From Prillingera fragicola (lineage: Eukaryota; Basidiomycota; Tremellomycetes; Trichosporonales; Trichosporonaceae): 64,000 nucleotides of DNA. How positions within the stretch are numbered: position 1 is the stretch's first letter; each line of letters opens with the position of its first letter. Below are positions 44,787 through 54,724 of the stretch, piece by piece. Under the pieces are notes generated by a model, which worked only from the letters and a program-made list of their open reading frames with translations, searched no databases and was not told the origin of the DNA. Location: positions 186,001 through 250,000 of the forward strand of contig BEDY01000008.1 in NCBI GenBank assembly GCA_002335605.1, given 5' to 3'. Position numbers and translations under genes: made by a program.

Positions 44787-45730
44787 CTAGAACGTCTCAT
44801 TGTTAGCCCACTCGGCGACGTCAAACCCGTCCTCGACCTCCTCGGCCGCCGGTGCAGGAACACCCTGGGCGGTGGCGGCGGGCACGTCGACGTCCATCCC
44901 CCACGCGCCCATGCGTGTGACTGGCGCGGACATTGTCTTGGCGAGGCCGCGGCGTGGGAGGCCGCGGACGTCCCGTCCTCCGAACGCTGGGAGGGGTGGG
45001 GGGCCCATGGCGCCTGCTCCGGGACCGGAGAAGAGCTCGGGGTGCGTGAGGGCTGGCGAGGTGAAGACGGGCGGAAAGTCAAACGACACGTTGGGGAGTG
45101 GCGTGGTTGGCTCGCGCCCCGACTGGCCGGGGAGTGCTGGTCCGGGCTCGAACCCGAGTCCCGTCCCTGGGGTGGGTGTGTCGGGGTCGTCGACGTCCGT
45201 GTCGCTGTCGTCTGCGTCACCTGTGCGTTTGTGTCCGCGCGTGCGCTCGAGGCGGACCTCGCCGTCGGGCCCGAAGCGCAGGCGCTGGTTTACGGCTGCG
45301 CGGGCGCGGGGGGAGAGGGAGAGCGCGTCGACGTTTGAGGACGAGCCGCCTGCCGCCTCCTCGAGTGCAGAGGGGGACATGGAGCCAAAAGGCTGGAGCT
45401 CGTGGGCGCGGTGCTGTTCCTTGACAATGATGGAGCGGGCGTGCTCGTACGTCTGCTGAGACGTCAGAAAGGCGTGGCTGTTGGTGCCCGGTTGAAAGGC
45501 GATGGGAAGCGACTGGCTCGGCATCAGAGGGCGGCCCATCGACACGGCTGTGTGGGTTAGCATACCTTGTCACTGCTGCAGTGACACTCACCCTGACGGC
45601 TGCGGCGTCCGACATTTTGGAGTCTACGGGTAGTCTCCTCGTCAATACCGTGGCGAGCGCTGTAAATGTCGGCAGTGGTGGGGAGGGCCTCGGAGGGGCG
45701 CTGCAGACGCTTGGGTTCGGGGGAAGACAT
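44787..45730 (-). CDS. Disordered protein, candidate ribonucleotide-reductase inhibitor-like (Spd1/Dif1/Sml1 type)
   Basis: Two exons: MSSPEPKRLQRPSEALPTTADIYSARHGIDEETTRRLQNVGRRSRQ joins AVSMGRPLMPSQSLPIAFQPG (GTGAGTG...CACACAG intron). The protein is about 300 residues and mostly disordered, Pro/Ser/Asp-rich, with no Cys cluster or membrane segment. The N-terminal pattern R-R-L-Q-N-V-G-R-R-x-R-x-A-V-x-x-G-R resembles, from memory, the V-G-x-R-V-R-K-x-V-x-E-G-Y core of the fungal RNR-inhibitor family, and a RRGLAKTMSAPVTRMGAWGMDVDVP segment and acidic tail follow. The resemblance is weak and the call is tentative. The start at ATG 45730 is supported by family-like spacing; the open frame continues upstream without good features. 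Confidence 0.6.
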
Positions 45731-46341
45731 TGTTCGGCGCGACGCGTATGGACGCGTCGGACAAAGGCACGGGGTGGTGAGTAAAGTTGTGCAGAGTCGA
45801 GTGCTGCGCAAGGGGTTGTTTATCGATTTGGCTGTGGGCGGTGAATGCAAGGGTGTTCGAGTGGTGATTGCGGTGTAGGAGAGGGGTGATGTGACAATGA
45901 CAAGAAGGACACAAGGACACAAGGACAGCAAGGGTGATGATGTCTGCACGGTGAGGGCGGGAGGAGGTATGGCTCGTGATCTGCTGGCTGTACGGTGTAT
46001 AACGTAACAGCGTAACAGCTGGCACCCTTCACCCAGCGACTGTCTTTGTCTTTGGTCCAGGTGGCAACAAAAAATAGATTCCGTTGGCTGAAGGCTCCTG
46101 GCAGCACACGGAGTCAAATATGTCACATGTATTTCACGTGATAAGCACGTGAAATGTAGGCACGCCATTGCTGCTGGCTGATTTCCGAGGTTTGGAATTG
46201 GCTGGAGTAAAGTCGAGAGAGATGACGAGATCAACAATCACGAGCTCACTGCCGCGACGGACGACGACTCGTGGACAAAAGTCGGGCAATCGAGTCCGAC
46301 AACCACTACTCTCTCACTCACTCACTCATACGACACTCACA
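45731..46341. promoter_or_regulatory. Divergent promoter region upstream of the EXPERA-Met1 gene
   Basis: 611 bp between divergent starts. It contains the paired CACGTG palindrome described separately and ACTCACTCACTCACT-type sequence just before the right-hand ATG. Confidence 0.5.
46131..46155. promoter_or_regulatory. Perfect inverted pair of CACGTG E-boxes
   Basis: ATTTCACGTG at 46131-46140 and its exact reverse complement CACGTGAAAT at 46146-46155, separated by 5 bp (ATAAG). It lies about 190 bp before the EXPERA-Met1 start codon. CACGTG is the core bound by bHLH proteins such as Cbf1 (sulfur/methionine genes in yeasts) and Pho4. Siroheme is the cofactor of sulfite reductase, so a Cbf1-type role is plausible but inferred. 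Confidence 0.6.
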
Positions 46342-48714
46342 ATGCCCTACGCTACACCACGATGGGTGCGGCTGTGGCTCACAGTCTCCACTGTCATTGT
46401 GCTTTGGGGTTAGTCCTATAAACCAGAAGCTAAGAGACCAATGCTGACACACCCCACAGATGCTGGGTACTGCTTCTACCGTCCCCGCAGCATGGTCGGC
46501 GGTGACTTGTCATGGATCTGGAAACCATACAAGTGAGTCGGCTTTTGTCTCCTGCAGGTAACTGACAGAGCAGCATGGTTCCATATGCCGACGTTGACTG
46601 GCTCTACGGCTGGAAGGCGCTGAAGGAAGGTGACGGTTTCACCAACGCCCAGTGTAGGTCGTCTGACTATGGCTCGTGCTGACAATGCAGCCCTTTTGAA
46701 TGTTGTCGAGGCATTCCTCAACTTTGTCTCGCTCTACCTCGGAAACCATCCCGCTGCGCCGGTCATTGCCCTGGTCAGCCTCACCATGACCTCGTCCAAG
46801 ACGATTCTGTACTTTCTCCAAGAGTACTACTGCGACTGGTGCAACGTCGGCCACAACGACCCCTTCCGCTTCTGGACCATTTGGGTCGCCACCAACGGCA
46901 CTTGGATTCTTGTGCCTACTGTCGCCGCCCTTGTCCTCGGCGCAGGCATCATTCGCGCCCTTGGCGGTGGCTCGTACGCTTCGGCCGTCGTGCTGTCGCA
47001 GCACGACAAGAAGGCCGAGAAGCCTCGCCCCGATGCAAAGACGACACCCTACCCTTCTCCCGTCACTGGTGCAGCTCTCCCCCTCACTTTCCACCCCAAG
47101 AACCTCAACGTCCTTGTGGTCGGCTCGAACAAGCTCGCTGCTAGCCGCGTCTTTACCTTCCTTGAGGCCAACGCCAACGTGCTGGTCACCTCCGAAGGCG
47201 ATGTGGCTTCACTTCCCGAGGAGATTCAGTGGCGCGTCCAGCAGGGCGAGGTGCGCTTCCAACGTTTTGCTGGTGGCGAGGCTGAGGACTGGATCGCGTT
47301 CCTGCGCTCGAGCGAGATTTCCATGGTCTGTCTCACCGACAGCTTGATCAGCAACCAGCCCATTGCCCTCGAGTCTGCTCTCCGCACCGCGTCCATTTCG
47401 ACAGCAGCGTCGCGTCTCCGCATTCCCATCAACGTCGCCGACCGCCCCTCGCAGTCGACCTACACCTTCCCCTCTGTCCACCGTTTTGCTGGCGCCTCGG
47501 GTCCTTCGAGCCTGCAGGTCGCTGTCACTACCAACGGCCGTGGCTGCCGCCTCGCGGGCCGTATCCGCCGTGACATTGCCGCCAAGCTCCCGCAGAACGT
47601 TGGCACTGCCGTCGACAATGTCGGCAAGCTGCGTGCCCGTGCTCGTGGAATTCTGTCTGAAGACGACACTTCGACTCCTCTCAACGCTCCCATTACCAAC
47701 AGTGACGACCACCTGCGCCGCATGCGCTGGGTGCATCAAATGTCCGAGTACTACAGTTACGACCAGCTTGCCAAGCTTGGCCCCGCCGAGATGGACCGTG
47801 TTCTCGACTCTGGCGAGGCGCCTACTGCTATTATGCCGCAGCACGACAACCGCAAGGGACGCATCCTGCTTGTCGGCTCTGGCCCGGGCCACCCTTCGCT
47901 CCTGACCGTTGCGGCCCGCCACGCTCTGGAGAATGCCACTCTCATCCTCTCGGACAAGCTCGTCCCTGCCGAGATCATTGCTCTTATTCCCTCCACGACC
48001 AAGCTCTACATTGCGCGCAAGTTCCCCGGTAACGCGGACGGTGCCCAGAACGAGCTCATGGACATGGCCATTGCCGGCGCACGTAATGGCGAGACGGTCG
48101 TGCGTCTCAAGCAGGGTGACCCATTCGTGTACGGCCGTGGCGGCGAGGAGGTCCTCTTCTTCCGCGAGCGCGGGTTTGAGGCTGTTGTCGTTCCTGGTGT
48201 CAGCTCTGCGCTTGCCGGTCCTCTCATGATGGGCATCCCTGTGACCCAGCGTGGTGTCGCCGACACCCTCATCATGTGCACTGGTGTCGGACGTGCTGGC
48301 TCAGCTGTGCAGCTGCCGGGCTACCAGAAGTCGCGCACGCTCGCGATTCTCATGGGCGTCGCGAGGATTGAGCGCATCCTTGCCGTCCTAACAGGCGAGG
48401 AAAGCGAGGGCCGCGACGGCGCCGCCTTCCCTCTCCACACCCCTATTGCTATTGTCGAGCGCGCGTCGTCGCCCGACCAGCGTGTGATTCTCAGCACGCT
48501 CGGTGGTATCGTCGACGCGATCCAGTCGGTCGACCAGCGTCCCCCCGGAATGATGCTCGTGGGCTACGCAGCAATGTGCCTCGAGGGTAAGGGACGGGTC
48601 GACATTTTGGACGGCGTGGATGAGCAGGAGGCTGTGGCAGGGTGGCTGGATGGCCAGCGCTGGAAGACGCGCGAGGGGCTGCCGCAGGACTGGAACTGGT
48701 TTGGATCGTTCTAA
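46342..48714 (+). CDS. MET1: Fusion: EXPERA-like membrane domain + Met1 siroheme synthase/uroporphyrinogen-III methyltransferase
   Basis: Four exons, about 748 residues. The first 160 residues are a membrane domain: RLWLTVSTVIVLWGDAGYC, SLLNVVEAFLNFVSLYLG, ALVSLTMTSSKTILYFLQEYYCDWCNVGHND and FWTIWVATNGTWILVPTVAALVLGAGI. The E...F, YC-x-x-C and GHN patterns fit the EXPERA (emopamil-binding-like) family. Without any stop the frame runs through a short linker into NLNVLVVGSNKLAASRVFTFLEANANVLV, the Met8-like Rossmann part found at the start of fungal Met1, and then the SAM methyltransferase: RILLVGSGPGHPSLLTVAARHAL, VVRLKQGDPFVYGRGGEE, VVPGVSSALAGPLMMGIPVTQRGVADT. The enzyme half makes precorrin-2 for siroheme, needed for sulfite and nitrite reduction. 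The last exon (from about 46690) holds the rest of the membrane domain and all of the enzyme, so the fusion does not depend on a guessed junction. Confidence 0.9.
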
Positions 48715-49100
48715 GCAACGACTAGTGTATATTTCTCTTATCTTTGGCACATATTGCATTGGCATGGCATGAATCTCATCAACTTCGCAGTTGGCACCGG
48801 CTGCAGCCGCTGACTGATACGACCGGCTGTTGCCACACACCGGAGCCAAAAGCAACGACGACGCACTAGACAATCACGATCACGGTGGCGTGTCTTTGAC
48901 ATCATCACCAATCGTCCATCAATCCACCCGTCCAGTTGTCCGTCCTCGTTTAGCCGCGACAGACCAACTAGCGGGAGCCAGAGTCGTGGGACCGGCAGCA
49001 AGATAGGTCATTGCAGCTTACTCTTGCCCAACACCGGTCCTCACATCCCCCCTCACTCCCTCACATACCCTCCCTTCCCCACCCACCAGCACAAGCCACA
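48715..49100. promoter_or_regulatory. Intergenic region before the AMMECR1 gene
   Basis: 386 bp between two plus-strand genes; the last 80 bp are strongly C-rich. No gene seen. Confidence 0.45.
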
Positions 49101-50085
49101 ATGTCAGCAACCCCAGGCCTAACCGACTCGGACACGTCGACACCGGGCATGACCGTGCCCGCGACGCCGGCCGAGCCCGACCTCGAGCACCCGCAACCCA
49201 GCGCGAGCGACCCGGACGAGCCCCCAGCAGCAGCAGCAATATGCACCACCGACCACGCCATGTACGTCTTCGACGTCCTCGCGGCGCACCTTGGGGGCAG
49301 GGAGCATGTGAACCCGCCGTTTCGGAATGGAAAGGACAAGTAGTGAGTTGGACCGCGGTGGCGGCGGGATGGGCCGTGGCGACGTCGAGGGAGGGGCGAT
49401 AACGATCATCTGTGTCTGGGCTGCGCTGCAGGCCATTCTCACGGTGGAGCAACGCGCTCCATGCCCATCACTCCCCGCTTCACAGCCTGTCGGCCTTGCC
49501 ATGCGCCCGACAATGAGCTAACACCCCAGCGCGCTTTTCGTTACCTGGAACACTGTGCGCGCGCACCGCAAACCGGTCCTGCGGGGCTGCATTGGCAACT
49601 TTTCGCCCATGCGCCTCGACAAGGGCCTGGCAGAGTACGCGCTGGTGGCCGCACTAGAGGACCACCGGTTTACGCCCGTGCGCGCGTCAGAGCTCTCGTC
49701 GCTGTCAGCGAGCGTCTCCCTGCTCACGCCGTTTACGCCCGTTGCGACGCCGCTGAGCTGGACCGTCGGCGAGCACGGGATTCACATCACGTTTAAACAT
49801 CCCACGACCGGGCGCAACCTCTCTGCGACCTACCTGCCGGACGTGGCAAAGGAGCAAGGGTGGGACAAGGAGGAAGCCCTGCGCTCGCTCGTGAACAAGG
49901 CCGGCTGCCACACTGCCATGCGGTGCGAGCCCGGGGACCCCGTGTATGACAGCATCTCGCTCAAAGTCTACGGCAGCGTCAAGGCGACCGCGACGTGGGA
50001 AGAGTACGAGCGGTGGGCAGCGGATCGCGGCGTCGTCGCGTCAAAGGCTGCCAAGGCCGAGGCAAAGGATAGTACCCTCTCGTGA
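49101..50085 (+). CDS. AMMECR1-domain protein
   Basis: Two exons. Exon 1 has a disordered Pro/Asp-rich lead (MSATPGLTDSDTSTPGMTV) then CTTDHAMYVFDVLAAHLGG; it joins exon 2 as [63 protein letters not shown] is the family signature. LSASVSLLTPFTPVATPLSWTVGEHGIHI, ATYLPDVAKEQGWDKEEALRSLVNKAGC and KVYGSVKATATWEEYERW complete the domain. Its molecular role is unknown in fungi. The end is uncertain: the last codons TCG TGA overlap a strong GTGAGT donor at 50082, and removal of a very short intron (to about 50117) would instead give ...STLS-VLAKLVRGG with stop at 50146-50148. Confidence 0.9.
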
Positions 50086-50148
50086 GTTGCTGCAATAGGG
50101 GTGGACTGACGGCGTAGAGTCCTCGCAAAGCTCGTCCGTGGCGGTTAA

Positions 50149-50435
50149 CCCAATACTTCTTGTCACTACTTGATTCCCCGCTTACGCGCGACCCCGTTGT
50201 CACTACTCTACTTCATCCCGCTTACTCGGCCGTTGTCACCCTTCATGCCGCCTCCAAGCGGCCACTTCGTTGTTCCTCTATGGCATTCATAATTTATTCA
50301 AAATGCCCCCTACAATGTATTAGAATCACGTCACTGCAACTGCAGCCGGGTTGCTGGTGGTACACTGTCGTTGAACATACATGCTGCTGCTGGTGCTGGA
50401 AATACGAAATCTACCCAAGTCTGCCGAATCCTACA
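50149..50435. other. Short convergent intergenic region
   Basis: Between the AMMECR1 and Cwc21 3' ends; no features seen. Confidence 0.45.
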
Positions 50436-51620
50436 CTAGTCCGAGTCAGAACGCCTGCGACGACGCGGGGGCGTCTCGCTGTCGTCTCTGCGCCGGGGCG
50501 GGCTGCGCGAGTCGGACGGGCTGCGGCGGCGGCGCACGGGTGTGGGCGAGCGCGAGTCGCTGCGGCCACGAGGAGCAGGGGAGCGCGAGTCGTCACGCCT
50601 GCGCGGGGGAGGGGTGGGGGAGCGAGCGCGGGGAGCGGGGGAGCGCGAGTCGTCACGACCGCGGCGGGGAGGGGGGGAGCGCGAGTCGTCACGTCCGCGG
50701 CGGGGCGCTGGCGACCTCGAACCCGAGTCATCCCTCCTGCGCGACCTGCGCTCCGACTCTTGCCTGCGGCGATACTCTTCACGACGACGGAGCTTTTCGC
50801 GCTGTTCGAAATCACGCTTGCGGCGCTCTTCGTCCTTTTCGCGCTGCAGAGCAGCCTCGACGCGTGCCTGCTGCTTCTCCTCCTTTTCGGCCAGGCGGGC
50901 TGCGCGCTCCTCCTCGGTCTCGCGCTGGAAGGCCTTGCCCTCGACATGGTTTGCGCTCACGCCCAACGCACGGCCCAGGCGGTTCATCTCGGCCTCCTTG
51001 GCCGCCGCGATCGAGTGCGAGTCGGTCGCGCGGCGGCCGGGGAGGGCGACGCCAGAGGCGAGCAGCTTCTTGCGCAGGGCAGAGACCTGGTCCTCGATCT
51101 CATCTTCATCGACGCTGTGGCGTTAGCACGGCCACGGACGAAGGACAAGCATGTTGGAGTCTGTAGTAACCGCTACAACCCCCTAGTCTGGGTTGTGCGG
51201 GATCGATGACCCGTTTCTGTTCGCGAACCGGCATCGCCCCGCCTGCGTGAGATACGCTGGCCGGGTATAGTCTTTCTAGGTTGCGGGGTGGTGGAGGGTC
51301 TGCGATACTCACTCGTCATCCTCGAGTTTATCCCTCAACTCGGCACACTTGACTTCAACCTGTCGCTTGCGCTCGTGCTCGAGAATACCAGCGTCGGGAG
51401 CGCGATGCACGGGCGGCTTGGCGATCTCGTTCAAGTAGTCGTCGTACCGCTGGTGGCCAGAGAGCGAGCCGCCGGGAGGTCCTTGACGGACCTGGAGCGA
51501 GCCAGTATTGCGGACAATGTAGCCGTTTGTGCCACTGCGGCGTCAGTTCCATAACTTGGGCAGGAACAGAACGACGTACCTTCCACGGGCAGTCGAGAGA
51601 CCGACATTGTTGTACGACAT
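50436..51620 (-). CDS. CWC21: Pre-mRNA splicing factor Cwc21 (SRRM2-type N-terminus, RS-rich tail)
   Basis: Spliceosomal protein. It starts [32 protein letters not shown], the classic Cwc21/SRm300 N-terminus that docks near Prp8/Snu114. The cwf21 domain follows: [55 protein letters not shown] charged coiled coil ([44 protein letters not shown]) leads into a long RS/RDDSRSP-repeat tail ([21 protein letters not shown] and variants) ending RRRRRSDSD. Yeast Cwc21 is a short protein without this tail; the tail is like metazoan SRRM2. Three exons, with introns near 51580 and about 51120-51310. Confidence 0.95.
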
Positions 51621-51785
51621 TGTGCTTGTTGTGGATAGTATCAATGTCGAGCTCCTAGACTCAATAATGGCCACTCGTCCTGGGTGACGGCCTTTGCGGA
51701 ATTTGCCACTGTGGCACGCCGCCCGGTGGAGGTGCTTCTTTTGAGATTTCTGGCGGCAACGACACTGACCTTGTCAACAACCGCC

Positions 51786-52664
51786 ATGGAGTCGTCAAAT
51801 GCTAGCTCGTGCTCGGCGTCGGGGAGTACCCCCGCTTCTCCATACCGGGAATCTCGCTCGCCATCACCGGACATGGACGCGCCGTTCGTCCCCGCAAGCC
51901 CAGAGGTCGTCACAGCGTACGAAGAGCTCATGACCGCCCGCCTACCGCACATTGAGCCCGTCCCGCTCCTCCTGGCAGCAACGCCCGCCGCGCCAGAAGA
52001 CGCAGCCGACGACGACGCAGCAGCCGAAGCCGCCCTCGGCCGGCCGCTCACCAAAAGCGAAAAGCAGAACGCCAAAAAGAAGCGGCGAAAGGAACGCGAA
52101 CGTCTCATGCGCGCAGCAGCCGATGCCGCAAGGGCAGCCGCCGTGCCAGCCGCCCCACCACCCCAAGACGAGACAGTCGGTACGTCCCCCCTCCCTTGCA
52201 CTCAAAACTAACAACCAGCCTTTCGCCTCTTCTCCTCCACCCCCGTGCGCGCCTACACCCTCTCAGACAGGGAGACCTACCCCGTCACGCCCAACCCGCG
52301 CCTCCAGCCGCTCCCACCGCAGCGCGCGGCGCGGATCCGCGCCACAGCCGCCGCCGCCGCGACGTCCATCACCCCGGCCCTCTACGCCGGCCCCGCCCCG
52401 CACGGCCTGGAGAGCTACTACACCTACCTCGGCAGCGGGAAGAAGGCGCCCAAGTCCCTGCCACCGCTGTTCGCGAGCGAGGCTGCGACGCGGTGCAGGG
52501 CCGCGCCGAGGCTCGAGACGTACTCGGTGGACGCTGACGAGGAGCCTAGGCGGAATCGCAGGAGGAGGAGGCCGCCGTATCATCCCCCGCCGAGGCTTTG
52601 GCGAGCCGAGGAGGGGGTGGGGGGGAAGAGTGCCGGGTATGGGTATGGGTTTGGTGTGTTGTAG
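51786..52664 (+). CDS. Unrecognised Ala/Arg-rich protein
   Basis: Two exons starting at ATG 51786: MESSNASSCSASGSTPASPYRESRSPSPDMDAPF..., then PEVVTAYEELMTARLPHIEPVPLLLAATPA, a basic helix LTKSEKQNAKKKRRKERERLMRAAADAARAAA, and (after a GTACGT...CAACCAG intron) TVA-FRLFSSTPVRAYTLSDRETYPVTPNPRLQPLPPQRAARIRATAAAAATS, YAGPAPHGLESYYTYLGSGKKAPKSLPPLFASEAA, and a Tyr/Gly tail ending SAGYGYGFGVL. The segment FRLFSSTPVRxYTL and LPPLFASEAA look conserved-like rather than random, and the basic helix suggests nuclear or nucleolar location. I recognise no family. It shares a short upstream region with Cwc21 (divergent, 165 bp). Confidence 0.75.
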
Positions 52665-53072
52665 CTCCTTTTTACATGTATTTTGGCATCATTTCGCGCT
52701 TTGAGGGATGGGCGAGTCTGGCCTGTAAGCTATGCGCGAGCGGGAATGGCATTGTCACAACAGATGGTCCTGTCTGGCTCTTGGTGTTTAACCTGCTTCA
52801 TGACCTTCAGTGACGCGCGAGCTCGCAGAGAGTGCATAGATTATTGCTGGAGACGATGGGTGACTCATTAGGCAGGTCAGTAGACTACGCCCGCCTAACC
52901 CCTCACCCTCGCCTGCGGCTCGGGCTCGGTGCTCGCTCATATCTATCTCCATGCATCCTGCTAAAACCCTAATGGACAATAGATGCGTCTAGTTTAACTG
53001 TACACGGCTCCCCGTAAATGCGAGGGGAGCCAATAACCCAAACCCACGACCGAAGAAACCCCCACGCGCAGC
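52665..53072. other. Convergent intergenic region
   Basis: About 410 bp between 3' ends; no gene or RNA seen. Confidence 0.5.
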
Positions 53073-54724
53073 TTAGACGGAAGGCTTCTGCTTGTAGGTA
53101 CGGCGGTAGAGCTTGTCAATGCCCTCGAGGTAGTATGCGCCGGGCCAGACGTTGTCGACGGATCCCTGGGGGAGGTACTCGATGGCGTTGTGGTTGTCCT
53201 CGCGGGTCTTGAGGGCGTCGACGTAGGTCTGGCAGGGGACGACCTCCATGGCCTCGAGACGGTTCTTGAGGTCCATCTTGGCCTGGATGTCGGTGGTGGA
53301 GCCGATGGCGCGGACGGCAAAGAACGAGGCGGCGCAGCCCGAGCCAAAGGCGTACATGCCGATGCGCTTGTTCTGGATCTCCTCGGACGAGGTGTTGGCA
53401 ATCAGCGAGGCGAGGGCACCGTAAAGCGAAGCAGTGTACATGTTGCCGCAGCGCTTGACGCAGTCCGAGCCGGGAACGACAGCCGACTTGTAGTGGGCGT
53501 CGGCGTGGGCGATAAAGGCCTTCTCGACGACCTTGTCAGTGTAGGTCTTGGTCTGGTCGAGGTCCTTGATGTTCTCGGGAATGTTGGCAAAGGCCTCGGC
53601 AGTAGGGTTGCGGAGGTAGTCGTTGTAGAAGAGACGCGCGTGACCCTTCTGGACGAGCTTGCCGTAGGGCGAGTGGAGGCAGACATAGTCAAACTGGGTG
53701 AGGTCGTTGCCGGCCTCGGCAGTGTGGCCGTTGGCGTGGCCGTTGGCAATGCCGTTGGCGTGGCCGTTTGCGAGCTTCTTGGAGGCACGAGCGCGCGAAG
53801 CCTCGGCCTTGTCAAGGTAGGTGGTGTAGGCGTTGTCGAGAGCGCCGAGGTAAGCGGCAATGGTCCAGGGGCCGTCGACGGTGGGCTACATGTTGTCAGC
53901 CGCAATGAACTCGGGTCATGTGTGCGGCGGTCTGTGCGACGGTCGACTACTCACGTATTCAGCCGAGAGGTCGGGCTTGTAAAAGTCCCAGGTGTTGGCA
54001 ATGTAAGTACCGTGGACGGCTTGGGTCGTCAGCCATCTTGCAAACAAAGGAGAACTCACGCTCGACAACAAGAGGGGCGTCGGGGCCAATGAGGAGGGCG
54101 CAGGCACCCATGCCACCGACGGGGCGGGCACCACCCTCCTTGTAGATGGCAATGTCACCGCACATGACAATGGCGTTGCGGCCGTCCCACGACTCGGACT
54201 GGATCCAGTTGATGCAGTTGAAGAGCGCGGCGGTCGAGCCGTAGCACGCGTTCTTCGAGTCGATGCCCTCAATGTCGTGGTTGCCGTGCTTGGCAAACAG
54301 GTCCATGAGCAGAGTCTTGGTCGACTTGGACTTGTCAATAAGCGTCTCGGTACCAACGTCAAGGCGACCGATCGACTTGGGGTCGATGTTGTACTTTTCA
54401 AGGAGCGACGACACGACTGTCTCGTCAGCAACAGGCCACCATCAGTTGCTATTGTCAGGCTTACCCGTGAGCGCGACCGAGTTGATGTCCTCACTGCACG
54501 CGATGTCAGCTGCCGCCTTTTTTTGTGCCAGGTGGTGCTACTTACATGTCGTCGGTGAAGGCCATATACTTCTGGCCGAGGCCGATAGTGTACTTTCCCT
54601 TGGAGACGCCGTCAAACTCCTCGAGGTCCTCCTCCGAGATGCAGCGCTTGGGAATGTACATCTCGACGGCCTTGATGCCGACGTTCTGGGGGCGGGCGGG
54701 AATGTCAAAGGTGGTGGAGACCAT
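53073..54724 (-). CDS. ERG13: Hydroxymethylglutaryl-CoA synthase
   Basis: Condenses acetyl-CoA and acetoacetyl-CoA to HMG-CoA, the step before HMG-CoA reductase in sterol/isoprenoid synthesis; cytosolic. Start [50 protein letters not shown]. Catalytic Cys is about residue 127 in [30 protein letters not shown], and the catalytic Glu lies in [95 protein letters not shown] (active-site His region) and [18 protein letters not shown] complete the fold. It ends YKQKPSV. Odd feature: an insertion of NGHANG-type repeats ([20 protein letters not shown]) before [15 protein letters not shown]. Five or so short introns. Divergent from Rtc3 across 1.1 kb. Confidence 0.96.

Noticed and set aside
47209..47922. 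237-codon open frame antisense to the MET1 fusion
   Set aside because: Mirror of the methyltransferase coding sequence with biased composition.
53190..54092. 300-codon open frame antisense to HMG-CoA synthase
   Set aside because: Val/Gly/Leu-rich translation caused by strong codon bias on the opposite strand; the HMG-CoA synthase match is unambiguous.
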